A DNA stretch of 64,000 nucleotides from Trema orientale. Its lineage: Eukaryota > Streptophyta > Magnoliopsida > Rosales > Cannabaceae. Under the pieces are notes generated by a model that was not told the DNA's origin, did no database searches, and saw nothing but the letters and a program-made list of their open reading frames with translations. The stretch lies in assembly GCA_002914845.1 (NCBI GenBank), contig JXTC01000151.1:69740-133739 (forward strand), written 5' to 3'. The position numbers and the translations under genes were made by a program. Of this stretch, positions 23,017 through 33,533 are shown one piece after another (position 1 is the stretch's first letter; each line of letters starts with the position of its first letter).

Positions 23017-24006
23017 ATGGCGGACTCAACTACGACCTCCATAGACCCTTACGAGGTCCTCTACATCGACCCCAATCCCGACGGCTCCCTCAACCGCCAC
23101 CCCCCTTTCCCCAACGTCCCTCCCACCGAGTCCCCCTCCGAGTCCGACTCGGCGGCTGCCGACTCACCCCAACTCGCCCTCTCCAAGGACTACCCCCTCA
23201 ACTCCGCCGCCGGAACCTTCATCCGCGCCTTCAAGCCCCACCCCCTCCCGCCGGGCCCCAACGACCTNTTCAGCGCCACCTCCCTCCCGTTCCACGAGTC
23301 CTGCTCCGGCATGGCGATCCGCCTCCGGGCCCTCATCCTCTCCGTCGAGTACCGCCTCGCCCCCGAGCACCGCCTCCCCGCCGCCTACGACGACGCCGTC
23401 GACGCCCTCCGCTGGATCGCCGCCGTGGCCCGGGGCGGCGCCGACGACCCGTGGCTGAGTGGGGTGGCCGACTTCACGAGGTGTTTCTTGATGGGGGGCA
23501 GTGCGGGGGCCAATATCGCCTACCACGCGGGCCTGCGTGCGCTCGACCTGGATGATCTCTCGCCCGTCCAGATCGAAGGGCTGATATTCCACCAGCCTTA
23601 CTTCGGTGGGGTCCGCAGGACAGGGTCCGAGCTGAGGTTGGTCAATGACCGGATCCTGCCCCTCGTGGCGAACGACCTGATGTGGAGCCTGGCCCTGCCC
23701 GAGGGCTCTGATCGCGACCATGAGTATTCGAATCCGACGCTGGTGAATGGCGGTGTTGGCGATGAGAGGATCGGGCGGCTGTCGAGGTGCCTGGTCACTG
23801 GGCACGGAGGGGACCCGCTCTTGGATCGTCAGAAGGGGTTTGTGGAGTTACTCAAAGGCAGTGGGGCCCACGTGGAGGCCCACTTCGGTGAGGGTGGGTT
23901 CCACGCTGTGGAGCTCTTTGACCCTGCCAAGGCTAAGGAATTGGGCGATGTCGTTGACCGTTTTATTCGGAGACAAGACGAGGTTATTGCCAGATCAACC
24001 ATGTAA
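23017..24006 (+). CDS. Carboxylesterase 1 (CXE/hsr203J family), oxyanion-hole block missing at an N
   Basis: A 329-codon alpha/beta-hydrolase of the plant carboxylesterase family, which hydrolyses ester bonds of small acyl compounds in the cytosol. Seen: N-terminal [18 protein letters not shown] (10-27), [17 protein letters not shown] (111-127), nucleophile elbow GGSAG with Ser162, Asp266 in GGDPLLD, His296 in GGFHAVE. The spacing of Ser, Asp and His fits the family. The HGGG oxyanion motif and its hydrophobic strand should lie just before [12 protein letters not shown], but about 14-18 residues are absent exactly at the undetermined base 23,268. That base is the third position of a CTN codon (Leu whatever it is), and the frame stays open. 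Either the assembly lost a short segment or the gene carries an in-frame deletion that would kill catalysis. The GC-rich coding region contrasts with its AT-rich flanks. Intronless, like many relatives. Confidence 0.85.
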   Translation: MADSTTTSIDPYEVLYIDPNPDGSLNRHPPFPNVPPTESPSESDSAAADSPQLALSKDYPLNSAAGTFIRAFKPHPLPPGPNDXFSATSLPFHESCSGMAIRLRALILSVEYRLAPEHRLPAAYDDAVDALRWIAAVARGGADDPWLSGVADFTRCFLMGGSAGANIAYHAGLRALDLDDLSPVQIEGLIFHQPYFGGVRRTGSELRLVNDRILPLVANDLMWSLALPEGSDRDHEYSNPTLVNGGVGDERIGRLSRCLVTGHGGDPLLDRQKGFVELLKGSGAHVEAHFGEGGFHAVELFDPAKAKELGDVVDRFIRRQDEVIARSTM

Positions 24007-25464
24007 TATACTGTGGGTGGTAGTTTGGGATAATTTTAAGATAATAATTAAAACTCTAATTTTATTGGATCGGATTCATATCATGTAGTGATCCAATAAT
24101 CCATGTTTTATCTTTTCAACAAAAACATATATATATATATATAATAATTATCTCAAGGTGAATTGATTTACAATTTTTCTTTTTTTTTTTTTTTTTGGAG
24201 TGCTTCTCTCATTGGGAAGTCTTTACATTTAATTTGGATGGGTGTTGGTTGTTGCCTTATTGGCTGTTATAATTATATCAGCACTGAGCCACAGCCACTG
24301 ATCAATTTTGACCTACAAAGTCATAGACGGATGGATCAAAGTCTATTCCATGACTTTTTGGTTCTTATCGGGTTAATGTTGCGCACATACAAATATGAAA
24401 TACTTTTTTCTTTTTTTTTTAATCAAGTTCAACTGTTCTAGTGTTTACTTTACGAACAAATTTTTTATAAAAAAAAAATCACGTGTTTCATCCGAGACAC
24501 TTGGGAAGTTGTAAATGCAATTGCTTATTTCACTAGTATTTTTTAAAGGTCAACAATTTCTTGCCCAAATTTTCCGTTTAGAAATGGAGGTAAGTACATT
24601 ATTTTATTTGGAGGAGATTCTGACTCTTTATATGGAGATGCGTACAGGAATTATTTTAGAATTTAGACTGCATATAACATTGTTCTAACGATTATTTTAG
24701 AAATGGCAGTTGTAGAAATTAGAGAGATCAGTTAAGATAGAGACAGTCGAGTTTTTATATTGCTTGAAGAGGCAATTGTTAATTGTAACAAGTACTCTTC
24801 AAAGTTCCTTCTTCATTTCTTCTTCTTCTTCTTTTTTTTCCACATATTCATTTAACGATCGAGACAATCTCATTCTGTGCTCTAGCACTTTCGTGCTGAG
24901 ACAGACCAAACAGTGCAACAGAATAATTAATTAATAAGCAATATTTTTACATCGATTGAGAAAGCGAAAGCTTCCTTCTAAATATCTTGTCAAGTTGTTT
25001 TTTTTTTTTTTTTTTTTGATAATTATATCTTGTCAAGTTGTTAAACTATGCTTTCTCATTCAATGGCAATGAAAACAAAACAACTTTTCATTCCTTTCCA
25101 ACTAGCATTATTAATGCGCGTGCATTTTGAACTAGTACTTTTCTTAAAAATTAAAAAATCAATATAAATAATAAGAATAGAAAAAAATACAAAAAAACAA
25201 TATGTATTTTGTTATATTTTATAAATTTTACCTAATTTTTTTTTTAGTTTTGATGTGGGGTTAATATATATATATATATATATTATATACGAATAATGCA
25301 ATTAAAATATATACAAGTATAGTCGTAAATACTTAAAAGGAGTGGGGAATGCTAGTCAGCTGGTGTTGTAGGCTAGCTTGCCGTTAGAAAGAGTTATGTC
25401 AACTCATTAATTATGAAGTAGACAAAATATTATAATCTGGTTAATTAATTCGTAGATTTACACC

Positions 25465-25495
<31 letters not shown>

Positions 25496-26509
25496 GATAA
25501 AAAGCCTAAGAGTGTCTTTTGGTAGGAGGAAGAAATAGAAAAAATAAAAAAGTTACGAATTAGTGGATAGATTTGGGATATGATAATAGTTTTTTTTACT
25601 AGAAAGATTGTAGACAAAATAATAAGAGAGATTAATATAACAATAACTTTGAGAGCCTCCATTTTAATAAATTTTCATTCAACTAGGAGTGCAATCATTG
25701 TACAATTAAAATATTCTCCTTTTTCCCATTATCTCTCGGTCTTCTTATGTCAAACACAAACAAATAGGAATGATCTCTCTCCTCTCCCTCTACTTTCCCA
25801 AAGTGATGTTATCTTCCTTCTAATTTTTCAACGCTCTTCATGCTTTTACCAAACATAAAAGGTGTTATGGTGAGCAGGGTTTAAACAACTGAAAATTTAT
25901 TCACCTTTAAGAAAAAAAATAAACATTTGCCTTTACAATCTTCTCAACTCTTTCAGGGCCAGATTTGAATCAAATGTTACAACTCCAGAGCTTGTTTAGC
26001 TATATAATGTGCTCAATTATTAAAAGGCTAAATAACATGAGAGAACAAATTAAGAGTAAAAGTAATGAGCAATGTTATATATATATTAACTCAAGTTGAG
26101 TTCTTGGCAAGAAAAAATAAAATATACAAGTTGAGAAAACGTAGAGAACATTATTCCTTTATAATTTATTGTCAAAGTAAATTATATCAACATCCTTATA
26201 AATGATTTGACAATATATATGATTACGCATGCCTTTAGATGCGTAAGTAAACACTTCCACATTATCTAGTGCGACATCAAGTATTATTTATGAATTTTAC
26301 ATATCAACTGACAATTCTAGTTTTACATAATAAATAGCATATCATACGAAAGATGAAAACAACATATATATATATATTGTTATAATTATCTCAGATTTAC
26401 ACGCTAGCCAATTTCTTGTTCTTTAACGAATATATGCCAATCAATTATAGTCAAGAACAATTAAAACTATTTAAAAAAGAAAAAAAAAAGTTTTAAGGGA
26501 CTAATTAGT
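24007..26509. other. Spacer between the convergent esterase genes
   Basis: 2.5 kb of AT-rich DNA with both gene 3' ends at its edges. It contains (TA)n tracts (24,127-24,143; 25,265-25,283), a (GAA)n run near 25,475-25,497 and a possible MITE at about 25,503-25,862. In the last, 'cctaagagtgtcttttggta' on the left matches weakly the reverse complement of 'ttaccaaacataaaagg' on the right. No gene seen. Confidence 0.4.
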
Positions 26510-27463
26510 TCAGAAAATAAACTCTTTAACAATGCTGAGAACAGCCGCAGCCCTTCGACGGTCAACGAAATCAATATTATGGAATCCCACGTCATCAAAA
26601 TGCGCGTCGACTTGGACGCCGCACGTGACCAACAACGTCACCAACTGCTGCTGCCGGTCGACCATCGGGTCCCCACCGAACCCGATCACCAGGCACCTCC
26701 CCAGCCGTCCGATCATCTCCTTCCGGGCCCCATCCACCATCGGATTACAATACCGGTGGTCCCGGTCGATCTCCGCAGGCAAAACCAGGTCCCACATGAG
26801 ATCCAGCACGGGCAAGGGCAAGAGCTGGTCCGTGGCGAATTGGAGCTCCGACTCCGTTCTCTGAACTCCACCAAACATGGGCTGGTTCATTACGATCCCC
26901 GCCACTTTCAACGCCTCCAGTTCGAGCTCGTTGACCCTCAGCCCCACAAAAAAGACGATATTGCCCCCGCAGCCACAGCCGTAGAGGTAGCACCGGGAGA
27001 AGTCGCCGTAGTCCCTGAGCCACGGCTCGCCTTCCGGGTCGGACGCCTGGTGGTCGACCCAGCAGACGGCGTCGGCGCCGTCGTGGTACTGCGCCGGGAG
27101 GCGGCTCTCCGGGGCCAGGCGGTAGTTGACGGAAACGACTATCGCCGGGACCTCGCTGGCGATCTGCGAGCAGTTCTGGTGGGAGGTGGCGTCCGCCGCG
27201 CTGAGGAGGATCCAGCCGCCGTGGTGGAAGTAGATCACGATCGGGAGCCGGGCGACGGCGTTGTCGTTTGACGGCAGCCTCGTCGGCCGGTAGAGCCGGG
27301 CCCACGTCCGTGTCTCGCCATTGATCGTCACGTCCTTTGACACCACCGCTTGTCCGGGCAACGGATTCGGGTGAGATTCGACGGTGGGGCTGTCGAGTCG
27401 GGTTAGGGTTCCGTCGAGGTTTCGGGTTACGTGGAGATGTTTGTATGGATTGAATTCGGACAT
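26510..27463 (-). CDS. Carboxylesterase-like protein 2, nucleophile serine absent (probable pseudoenzyme)
   Basis: A complete, uninterrupted 317-residue intronless member of the plant CXE alpha/beta-hydrolase family, starting at an ATG at 27,463. Seen: NPYKHLHVTRNLDGTLTR (5-22), YFHHGGW oxyanion region (78-84; Trp replaces the last Gly of HGGG), VNYRLAPESRLPAQY (112-126), Asp265 in GGDPMVD, His295 in VGFHNID. The elbow normally reading GxSxG is GCGCG (162-166): Gly164 stands where the catalytic Ser should be. The DNA (TGT-GGC-TGC-GGG) is clear, so hydrolysis by the usual mechanism looks impossible. Loss of catalysis with fold retention has precedent in this superfamily (GID1 gibberellin receptors lost the His), so a binding or scaffold role is possible; early pseudogenisation is the alternative. 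It lies tail-to-tail with esterase 1, about 2.5 kb away. Confidence 0.88.
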   Translation of the reverse strand: MSEFNPYKHLHVTRNLDGTLTRLDSPTVESHPNPLPGQAVVSKDVTINGETRTWARLYRPTRLPSNDNAVARLPIVIYFHHGGWILLSAADATSHQNCSQIASEVPAIVVSVNYRLAPESRLPAQYHDGADAVCWVDHQASDPEGEPWLRDYGDFSRCYLYGCGCGGNIVFFVGLRVNELELEALKVAGIVMNQPMFGGVQRTESELQFATDQLLPLPVLDLMWDLVLPAEIDRDHRYCNPMVDGARKEMIGRLGRCLVIGFGGDPMVDRQQQLVTLLVTCGVQVDAHFDDVGFHNIDFVDRRRAAAVLSIVKEFIF

Positions 27464-28172
27464 TATATGCGTAGTTTGGTTAATTGGTGATTAATTTGGG
27501 TGTAAATTATTAATTTAATTTACTTATGAAGCAAGAAGAAGAAGAAGATTGATGATGGAAGAATTATTAGGGTTTTCATGATCGTGTCCGAAGTACGTAT
27601 GCTATGCATGAAAACACATAACGATACGTACGCAAGGTTGATTGGTTAATAAAACCGAAAACGTAGGTTGTACATATATGTATTTGTGGGAATTTGTCAC
27701 GGTGAATTCGGGCTTTATGTGGTCAATATTAAATTTGCTCCTCATCTGGATTTTTCAAAGGTAAGCTAGGAATTATACCCTACAATGCCATAGGTAATTA
27801 CGTATGGATATAACTAATGGTAATGAGTCTTTACTTTCGGAAAAAAAAAAATCATATGGATAATTTATAAATAAGCGGTTTGTGTTTTAATTAGGGCAAT
27901 GCCATGTGTGGTCGGGAAATTGCTTATCTAATAAGAATCTATGTAAGAGGAAACAGTTTTGAAAGTATTGTAGTACTCGACTAAGTACAAGATTATCTTC
28001 TGAAAAATCCAAATGACCCCGGATAATAAATTACACGCCGATCAATAAAAATTGAGAGACTGAATTGAACATCGAGATATCATTTTTTTTTTAAAAAAAA
28101 ATGCTTACGTTATATTGTTATATGATCTTTGATATACCACCTTTTTTTAATGCTTACCTTATATTATATGGT
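27464..28172. other. Upstream region of esterase 2 and flank
   Basis: On the minus strand this is the promoter side of esterase 2. The likely leader contains a GAAGAAGAAGAAG-type run (about 27,532-27,548). No other gene. AT-rich, with homopolymer tracts towards 28,100. Confidence 0.4.
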
Positions 28173-28801
28173 TATATATCCGGTGGCGGATCCAGCATTG
28201 TTTTTCAAGGGGTATAACATAAAAATTCTTTACAAAATTAAAACACAAAAAATACTAGTTAAATGGGATATTGAGGATTTAAATGTCAAAAGATAAAAAT
28301 TCGGGACCTAAATGCAAAAAATACTAAAATTTAGGGATTTTTGTTGCCAATTACCCAAATATTTACTTTCTTTTTTCAATTTTAAACGTAATGTGATATA
28401 ATACCACGTAATGAGATTGCTAGTTATTGATAATAAATTCTTAGAAAAAAAAAAACAAGTTTTGATAGAAAATAGGGAAGAGAAAAATCTAGAGAATTAA
28501 AAATAAAGAGAACAAAAGGAAAAAAAATAAAAATAGATATATGGTATTTATTAAGGATTAGAAAGATAACTATAATTTAATTTTGATTGAAATATATAAA
28601 TAAAATAATTTACAAAAAGTACCATGAATTAATTTATATCATTTAAATGGAATTTTGATTCCCAAAATTACGTATATATTAGTTATTAAAGACATAAATA
28701 ACTAAAGTTAAATTTTTGAATGAAGTAAAATATAGAAGTAAAATAATTTATAGAAGAAAAGGGTTTCAATATAAAATATATGCCCTTAAATAAATATATG
28801 T

Positions 28802-30988
28802 TGTAAAAATCCAGAATTTTCAAGGGTAAATTGGGTATTTTACTAATTTTCCAGATACTTTGTTGGGAGGATTTATTTGCAAAAGTTTTGTGTAGTGGGA
28901 CTAAAATGCAAATTCTGGGGGACTGAATTGATAGAATTTTGGGAAATGGGGACTATAGTGTAATTTTTTAAAAAATTGCACAATCTCCATATATTCCCCC
29001 ACGTGGGCTCACCCTCCCACTCTCTCTTTCTGTCTTCTCTCTCTTCCCCCGATGTCTCTCCCTCGCTCTCTCTTCTTCACTCAAGGCCGAGAACCATGGC
29101 AGCCACCGCAGCTCGCCCCGGGCGTCGTCCGGCCAAACAAGCGATAGGCAGAGCTCTCTTGCACCGCCCCAGGGCCGTCGTCGACCTCCAGGACCGGAGA
29201 AGTTGTCGTCGCCGGAGAAGGAGGAGGAGCCGTTTGGAGCTTTTCGTCCCCGGCATCGTTTCGGGCCGTTTTCGCTCGAGTTCTTGGGCTCGTTGGACTC
29301 GTCTCGTCGGGAGAAAGCTCCAGGTATATATATCGTGACTCCATTTTGCCCGGTTTAAAAGTTGCCATTTTTGGATGTTTTGAATTTTAGTTTTTGATCC
29401 GGCCGTTGGATTGTGTTGTTGTCGTCATTTTTAGAATGTATCGGAAAATGGAGAAGTTTGATATATATATATTGACTTGTTCAGTGACTGGCACGAAAAA
29501 CGAGATCGAACAACAAAGATTTTACCTCATTTTGCGTGTCACCGGTCCGGTGTGGATCCGGACCCGAATTGGACGATTTATATGTCTAACCTAGCTATTT
29601 TGGATGCTAGAAATTCAGTGAAGAGGTCCGTTTGAGGACTTGTTGAGAAGTTGATTTTTCACAAGAGTACGATCAAGGGCTTGGAATTTGTTCCCGATCC
29701 TTCGGGCAATCGTCCAATGATATCTTAAGGATTCAATGGCATGGTACTGCTATTTTAGTGAGGTAGGGATTCAATTACCTTCGTTTTATATTGTTTTCAA
29801 ATAAAACTTATTTTCTGCAATATATGAGAACAAATGTAGTTTTTGAGTTATTTGAATATATGTGATGGAATGTGATTGTATGATATATACTGTATTGCTC
29901 TGGAAATTTTCTGAGTGCAGGTTATTTTTGGATATATTAAAAATAGGGCCGTTATGCTGCCTATTTTTCTATAAAAACCTAGTATATTTATTTTATTGAG
30001 AAACCAGAGCACGATTATTTTCACACTTTAATTCTGTATTACACGTGTCATAGGATCATACATGAGCACCGTGTTAGTATCGTGGGTTTACAGTGTAGTG
30101 TTGCATGCCACACCATTTGTGTAGAGTCCATAAACCCGTGCGGGGTATTGTTACTTCTGATTACCTTCCCATTTAGCAGGCGTAGGCAATTCGGTTGCCC
30201 CTCCAGATTTGGTAGGCGACACATGGGTGTCCCCTCCAGATATGGGCTTAGGTGTCAGGCAGGCTGTTAAGTACACTTAGTGCCATCATCCTGGGTTTCC
30301 ACAGATAAGAGAATGAGAACTCATGGGTATAGGTTGATTTGTATCATTTGCATATGAATTGAATAGTATTGATTATGCTACTTTATATATATATATATGA
30401 GATACCGGTTTGGATTATATATATATGTGTGTATGCATGTTTTAGATTTAAACTAACTATGTAAGAGTTTTCTATCACTAAAATATTTTGAATCGAGGTA
30501 ACTGCTTTTCTACTGGGCATTTTGTGCTCACTCCCCCACTTCCTTCCTCAGGTGGTGTTCAATGCAATCTTGGTGACCAAGAGGAGTAAGAGACTATCTT
30601 GACTGTAGTTTGTTCTCTTGGTAATACTTGAAGCATGTTGTTATAGTGTTTGGACTGTTTGGGTTTTGTATTAGTATTGAACCAAGATTACTACTTTCTG
30701 TTATGTCTGTGAACTTATGTATGCCATCTTGATATTTGATTTTTATTGTGGATGATGGTGATACTTGAACCCTACTTTTTGAACTATATTTTTTGAGTAT
30801 TATTTGATCTATGTTTAATGGTGTATACGAACTGTAGGAGAGGTTCACGGGATGAAATTCCAAATATCTTTTTAAATAGACTGTTTTATAAAACTGAAAC
30901 TTTTAAGATACTTTTCAAATAAACTAAGGAATTTTCCATCTTTGTGAAATTCTCCTTCTGCCACTGGCCCGAGTTTTAGGTCGTGACA
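28802..30988 (+). mobile_element. Solo LTR A (Gypsy/Tekay-like family), plus strand
   Basis: 2,187 bp starting TGTAAAAATCCAG and ending GGTCGTGACA, bracketed by near-identical 5-mers TATGT (28,797-28,801) and TATGA (30,989-30,993). Internal landmarks in order: CT-rich leader, GC-rich stretch with ATG (29,095), 'tatatgtctaacct', 'gaggtagggattcaattacc', 'gctcactcccccacttcctt' followed by CAG|GT. The same landmarks recur in order on the minus strand at 33,534-36,349. No internal gag-pol is present, so this is a solo LTR. The ORFs inside (28,976-29,338 and its reverse) are not convincing proteins. The Ty3/Gypsy chromovirus assignment is inferred from size and terminal style. Confidence 0.65.
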
Positions 30989-31010
30989 TATGATGTAGTA
31001 TATATATATA

Positions 31011-31182
31011 GGGCGCGTCTACAGTAGGGGCGTCTCTACGTAGGGCCTTGTCTATACACCGTTGGATGAGAATCTGTGTATAAATAGATTCCCCACAGAT
31101 TCCCGTTATTCCCCACAGATTCCCATCTAACGGTGTATAAGGGGTGGCCCTACGTAGGGGCGCCCCTACTGTAGCCCTCCCC
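31011..31182. mobile_element. Palindromic MITE flanked by TA repeats
   Basis: 172 bp, almost entirely self-complementary. Left 'ctacagtaggggcg' and 'ctacgtagggcc' pair with right 'ggccctacgtagg' and 'cgcccctactgtag'; the inner stem is 'tatacaccgttggatgagaa' with 'atctaacggtgtata'. It sits in a TATATATATA sequence on both sides. A transcript would form a long hairpin of the sort processed into small RNAs. Confidence 0.75.
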
Positions 31183-31436
31183 ATATATATATATAGAAAA
31201 AAATTTCAAAAATCCAGGAGGGCATATGCCCCCTTGCCTAAGTGTTGGTCCACCCCTGTATATATCTTTGATAGACTTTTTACTAAGATGCATTTTCAAA
31301 TGGTCTGATTTTCCAAACTTTACTCTCTTTTGAGTCTTTTCTTTTTTAAATATGTACGTATGAAATAGTTTTCAAGAATAGCTAAGTGAGTTCCTGCCCT
31401 CCCCGGTCCAAAAATAATATATATACATATATATAT

Positions 31437-31792
31437 GGGATAACTGCAAAAAAATGCCCTCATATTTGGATGTTATGCAATTTAAACTCTGAAGTTTGGA
31501 TTCTGTAAAATAATACTCTGAGATTACGAATTTCTGAAAATTAATACCCTGTGTTGATTTTTAACTAATAAAATATAATAATATCCTCAAAATTAAGATG
31601 AACAATATGAATTAATCTAGTTTTAATGGAGGATATTATTATTTTTTTGTTCTTAAAATTGGTCAAAAAATCCGTCGAAGGTATTAATTTTCAGAAATTC
31701 TTAATCTCAGGATATTATTTTGCAGAGTCCAAATTTCAGGGTTTAATTTGCAGAATACCCAAACTTCAGGGTATTTTTTTGCAATTATCCCT
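31437..31792. mobile_element. Foldback MITE with ~110-bp inverted repeats
   Basis: The left terminus 'gggataactgcaaaaaaatg' and right terminus (reverse complement) 'gggataattgcaaaaaaata' begin arms of about 110 bp. These share 'gaagtttgg', 'tgcaaaataatactctgag' and 'tttctgaaaattaatacc'. It is flanked by (TA)n on each side and non-coding; the ORFs at 31,626-31,811 are translations of the arm. Confidence 0.75.
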
Positions 31793-31799
31793 ATATATA

Positions 31800-33533
31800 T
31801 ACATACATTGATATAGATATAAATTGCATATAAAAGTTCATCGATCTTGAAATTTTGAGAACTTGATGATGTAGCATAGCTTTTGTTGTCATTTTAAGTA
31901 AAGCACTCAATGTCATGAAATTTTTTTCATGACTTGTTTTCCCAAATTCAAATGATGTGAAGCTACTATTTTTCAAAAATTGTTAATTTTTAGCAACAAA
32001 GAGCTATTTTTTTTTTATTTTGAAAACCCAAAAAAAAAAAAAAAAGAGAATAAGTATTTTTGTCATGCCTCTTACCTAATTTTCGTCGCTGGAACTACAT
32101 TGGGTCAAAACGATCTCTGGGCTAGTTTTCGGTGAACTGAGAAGGGTTTCTTACGTACCCTGTACCTTCAACATATATATAGCCAACCTAGGGGCCCAAC
32201 CTGCATGAGATGCACATTGGTGGCCAAGAGCCTGGTTCAAAGTGCGCAATTGCCTATTATGGGATATTTGAATTTAAGTTGAATATAAACAAATGCTCCA
32301 AATAGGACATTTTTGTCACTATGCAACCATTACTGATGATAACAAAGCGTTATGTTATGTTAGAGTTAAATATCATGAAAACTCATTTTTCACGAAATAT
32401 ATTGTTCCCGGGTGCGTGGAGGAATATTACGCATGCCATGTTTATAGATGCTACGAGCGATAGGTACTAGTTCTTTTCATATAATGGGGTACTGACATGG
32501 CACGCATTTATTGGTAGTTACTAAAGAATAAAATAACATGTAAGCACAAACTAGTCAAATTGTCAAATATAAAGCACTGGTCAAATAGTCGAATACGATA
32601 TGGATAAGGTATTGGTCAGATTATTATTTAGTGGATTTACGACATGTCAGCTAACGTGATTAGTAGTAATATTCTACGTACACATATGTTTTATGTATAT
32701 GTAGTTTCGAGTTAGGTCACATTACATGTCACACTTTTTTTTATATGTCGTTTTTAAGTAATAAGGCATGCCATTTGTATATGATAATTTACAAAAAGAA
32801 AAAGTAAAAATAATTCTAATGAATTTAATGTATAATTAATAAAAGATATTCAAATAAAATATGTAAATTGGAAGAAAAAGAATATATATTAACTCAAACA
32901 GATATATTCATAAGTGTGATATAAGTTAATAACGTCAAATAATAGATAATTTTATGTCTAATAAGTTAAGTCAAAGTCATTTTAGGATATGTAATCGTAA
33001 ATACAATCATTTATTAAATTTGTAATTTATATATACATATATATATGCTTAATTCGGGATATTAGTTGAGTCTTATAATATATGGACAAAGGAATTTCCA
33101 CACTCTAATTGAACATATTATTATTTGTGATGCATGGATTCCCTACAGAGAATAAATAGAGGTAGAAATTTGCTAAATAAATGATCATGGTTGTATGTCT
33201 ATAGTCGTATATACATATGTTCGTACTATATCTTATGAATTCATTTGGATAGTTGACAGAATTTAGTTATAAGGATGTACTAACTTGAAAAAGTTATTAA
33301 TATGCCTATGTATATTTTGCATCTACGAATACTGAGCAATAATAATAACAATAATAATGACAATAACAACAATGATAATGAAAACAACACGATGAATTCA
33401 TACGCTATTACTTTAATTTGGACAATCTAGTAATTACCATATATTAACATATAATTTTCAAGTCAATAATTATTAAGAAATAGATAAAAGCAGGTAAATA
33501 AAAATTATTGACTAATAAGGAATATACTTGCCG
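31800..33533. other. Gene-free AT-rich DNA
   Basis: No coding region. Contains A-tracts near 32,026 and a degenerate AAT/AAC microsatellite at about 33,340-33,390. No element ends that I can support. Confidence 0.45.

Larger units (their letters stand above)
28181..31258. mobile_element. hAT-like element carrying nested insertions
   Basis: Flanked by an exact 8-bp direct repeat TATATATC (28,173-28,180 and 31,259-31,266), the duplication length of hAT transposons. Termini are imperfect inverted repeats: left 'cggtggcggatccagca', right in reverse complement 'caggggtggaccaacac'. No transposase is visible. Its own sequence is about 28,181-28,796 and 30,994-31,258; between these sit a solo LTR and a palindromic MITE. 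The TA-rich context weakens the weight of the duplication somewhat. Confidence 0.55.

Noticed and set aside
23164..23805. 213-codon minus-strand ORF over esterase 1, and 230-codon plus-strand ORF over esterase 2 (26,579-27,271)
   Set aside because: Both lie opposite GC-rich esterase coding DNA where stops are rare; neither has recognisable domains.
28976..29338. 120-codon ORF with Arg-rich region and an opposite 95-codon ORF
   Set aside because: Lies in the GC-rich leader part of solo LTR A; the matching part of solo LTR B does not preserve the frame.
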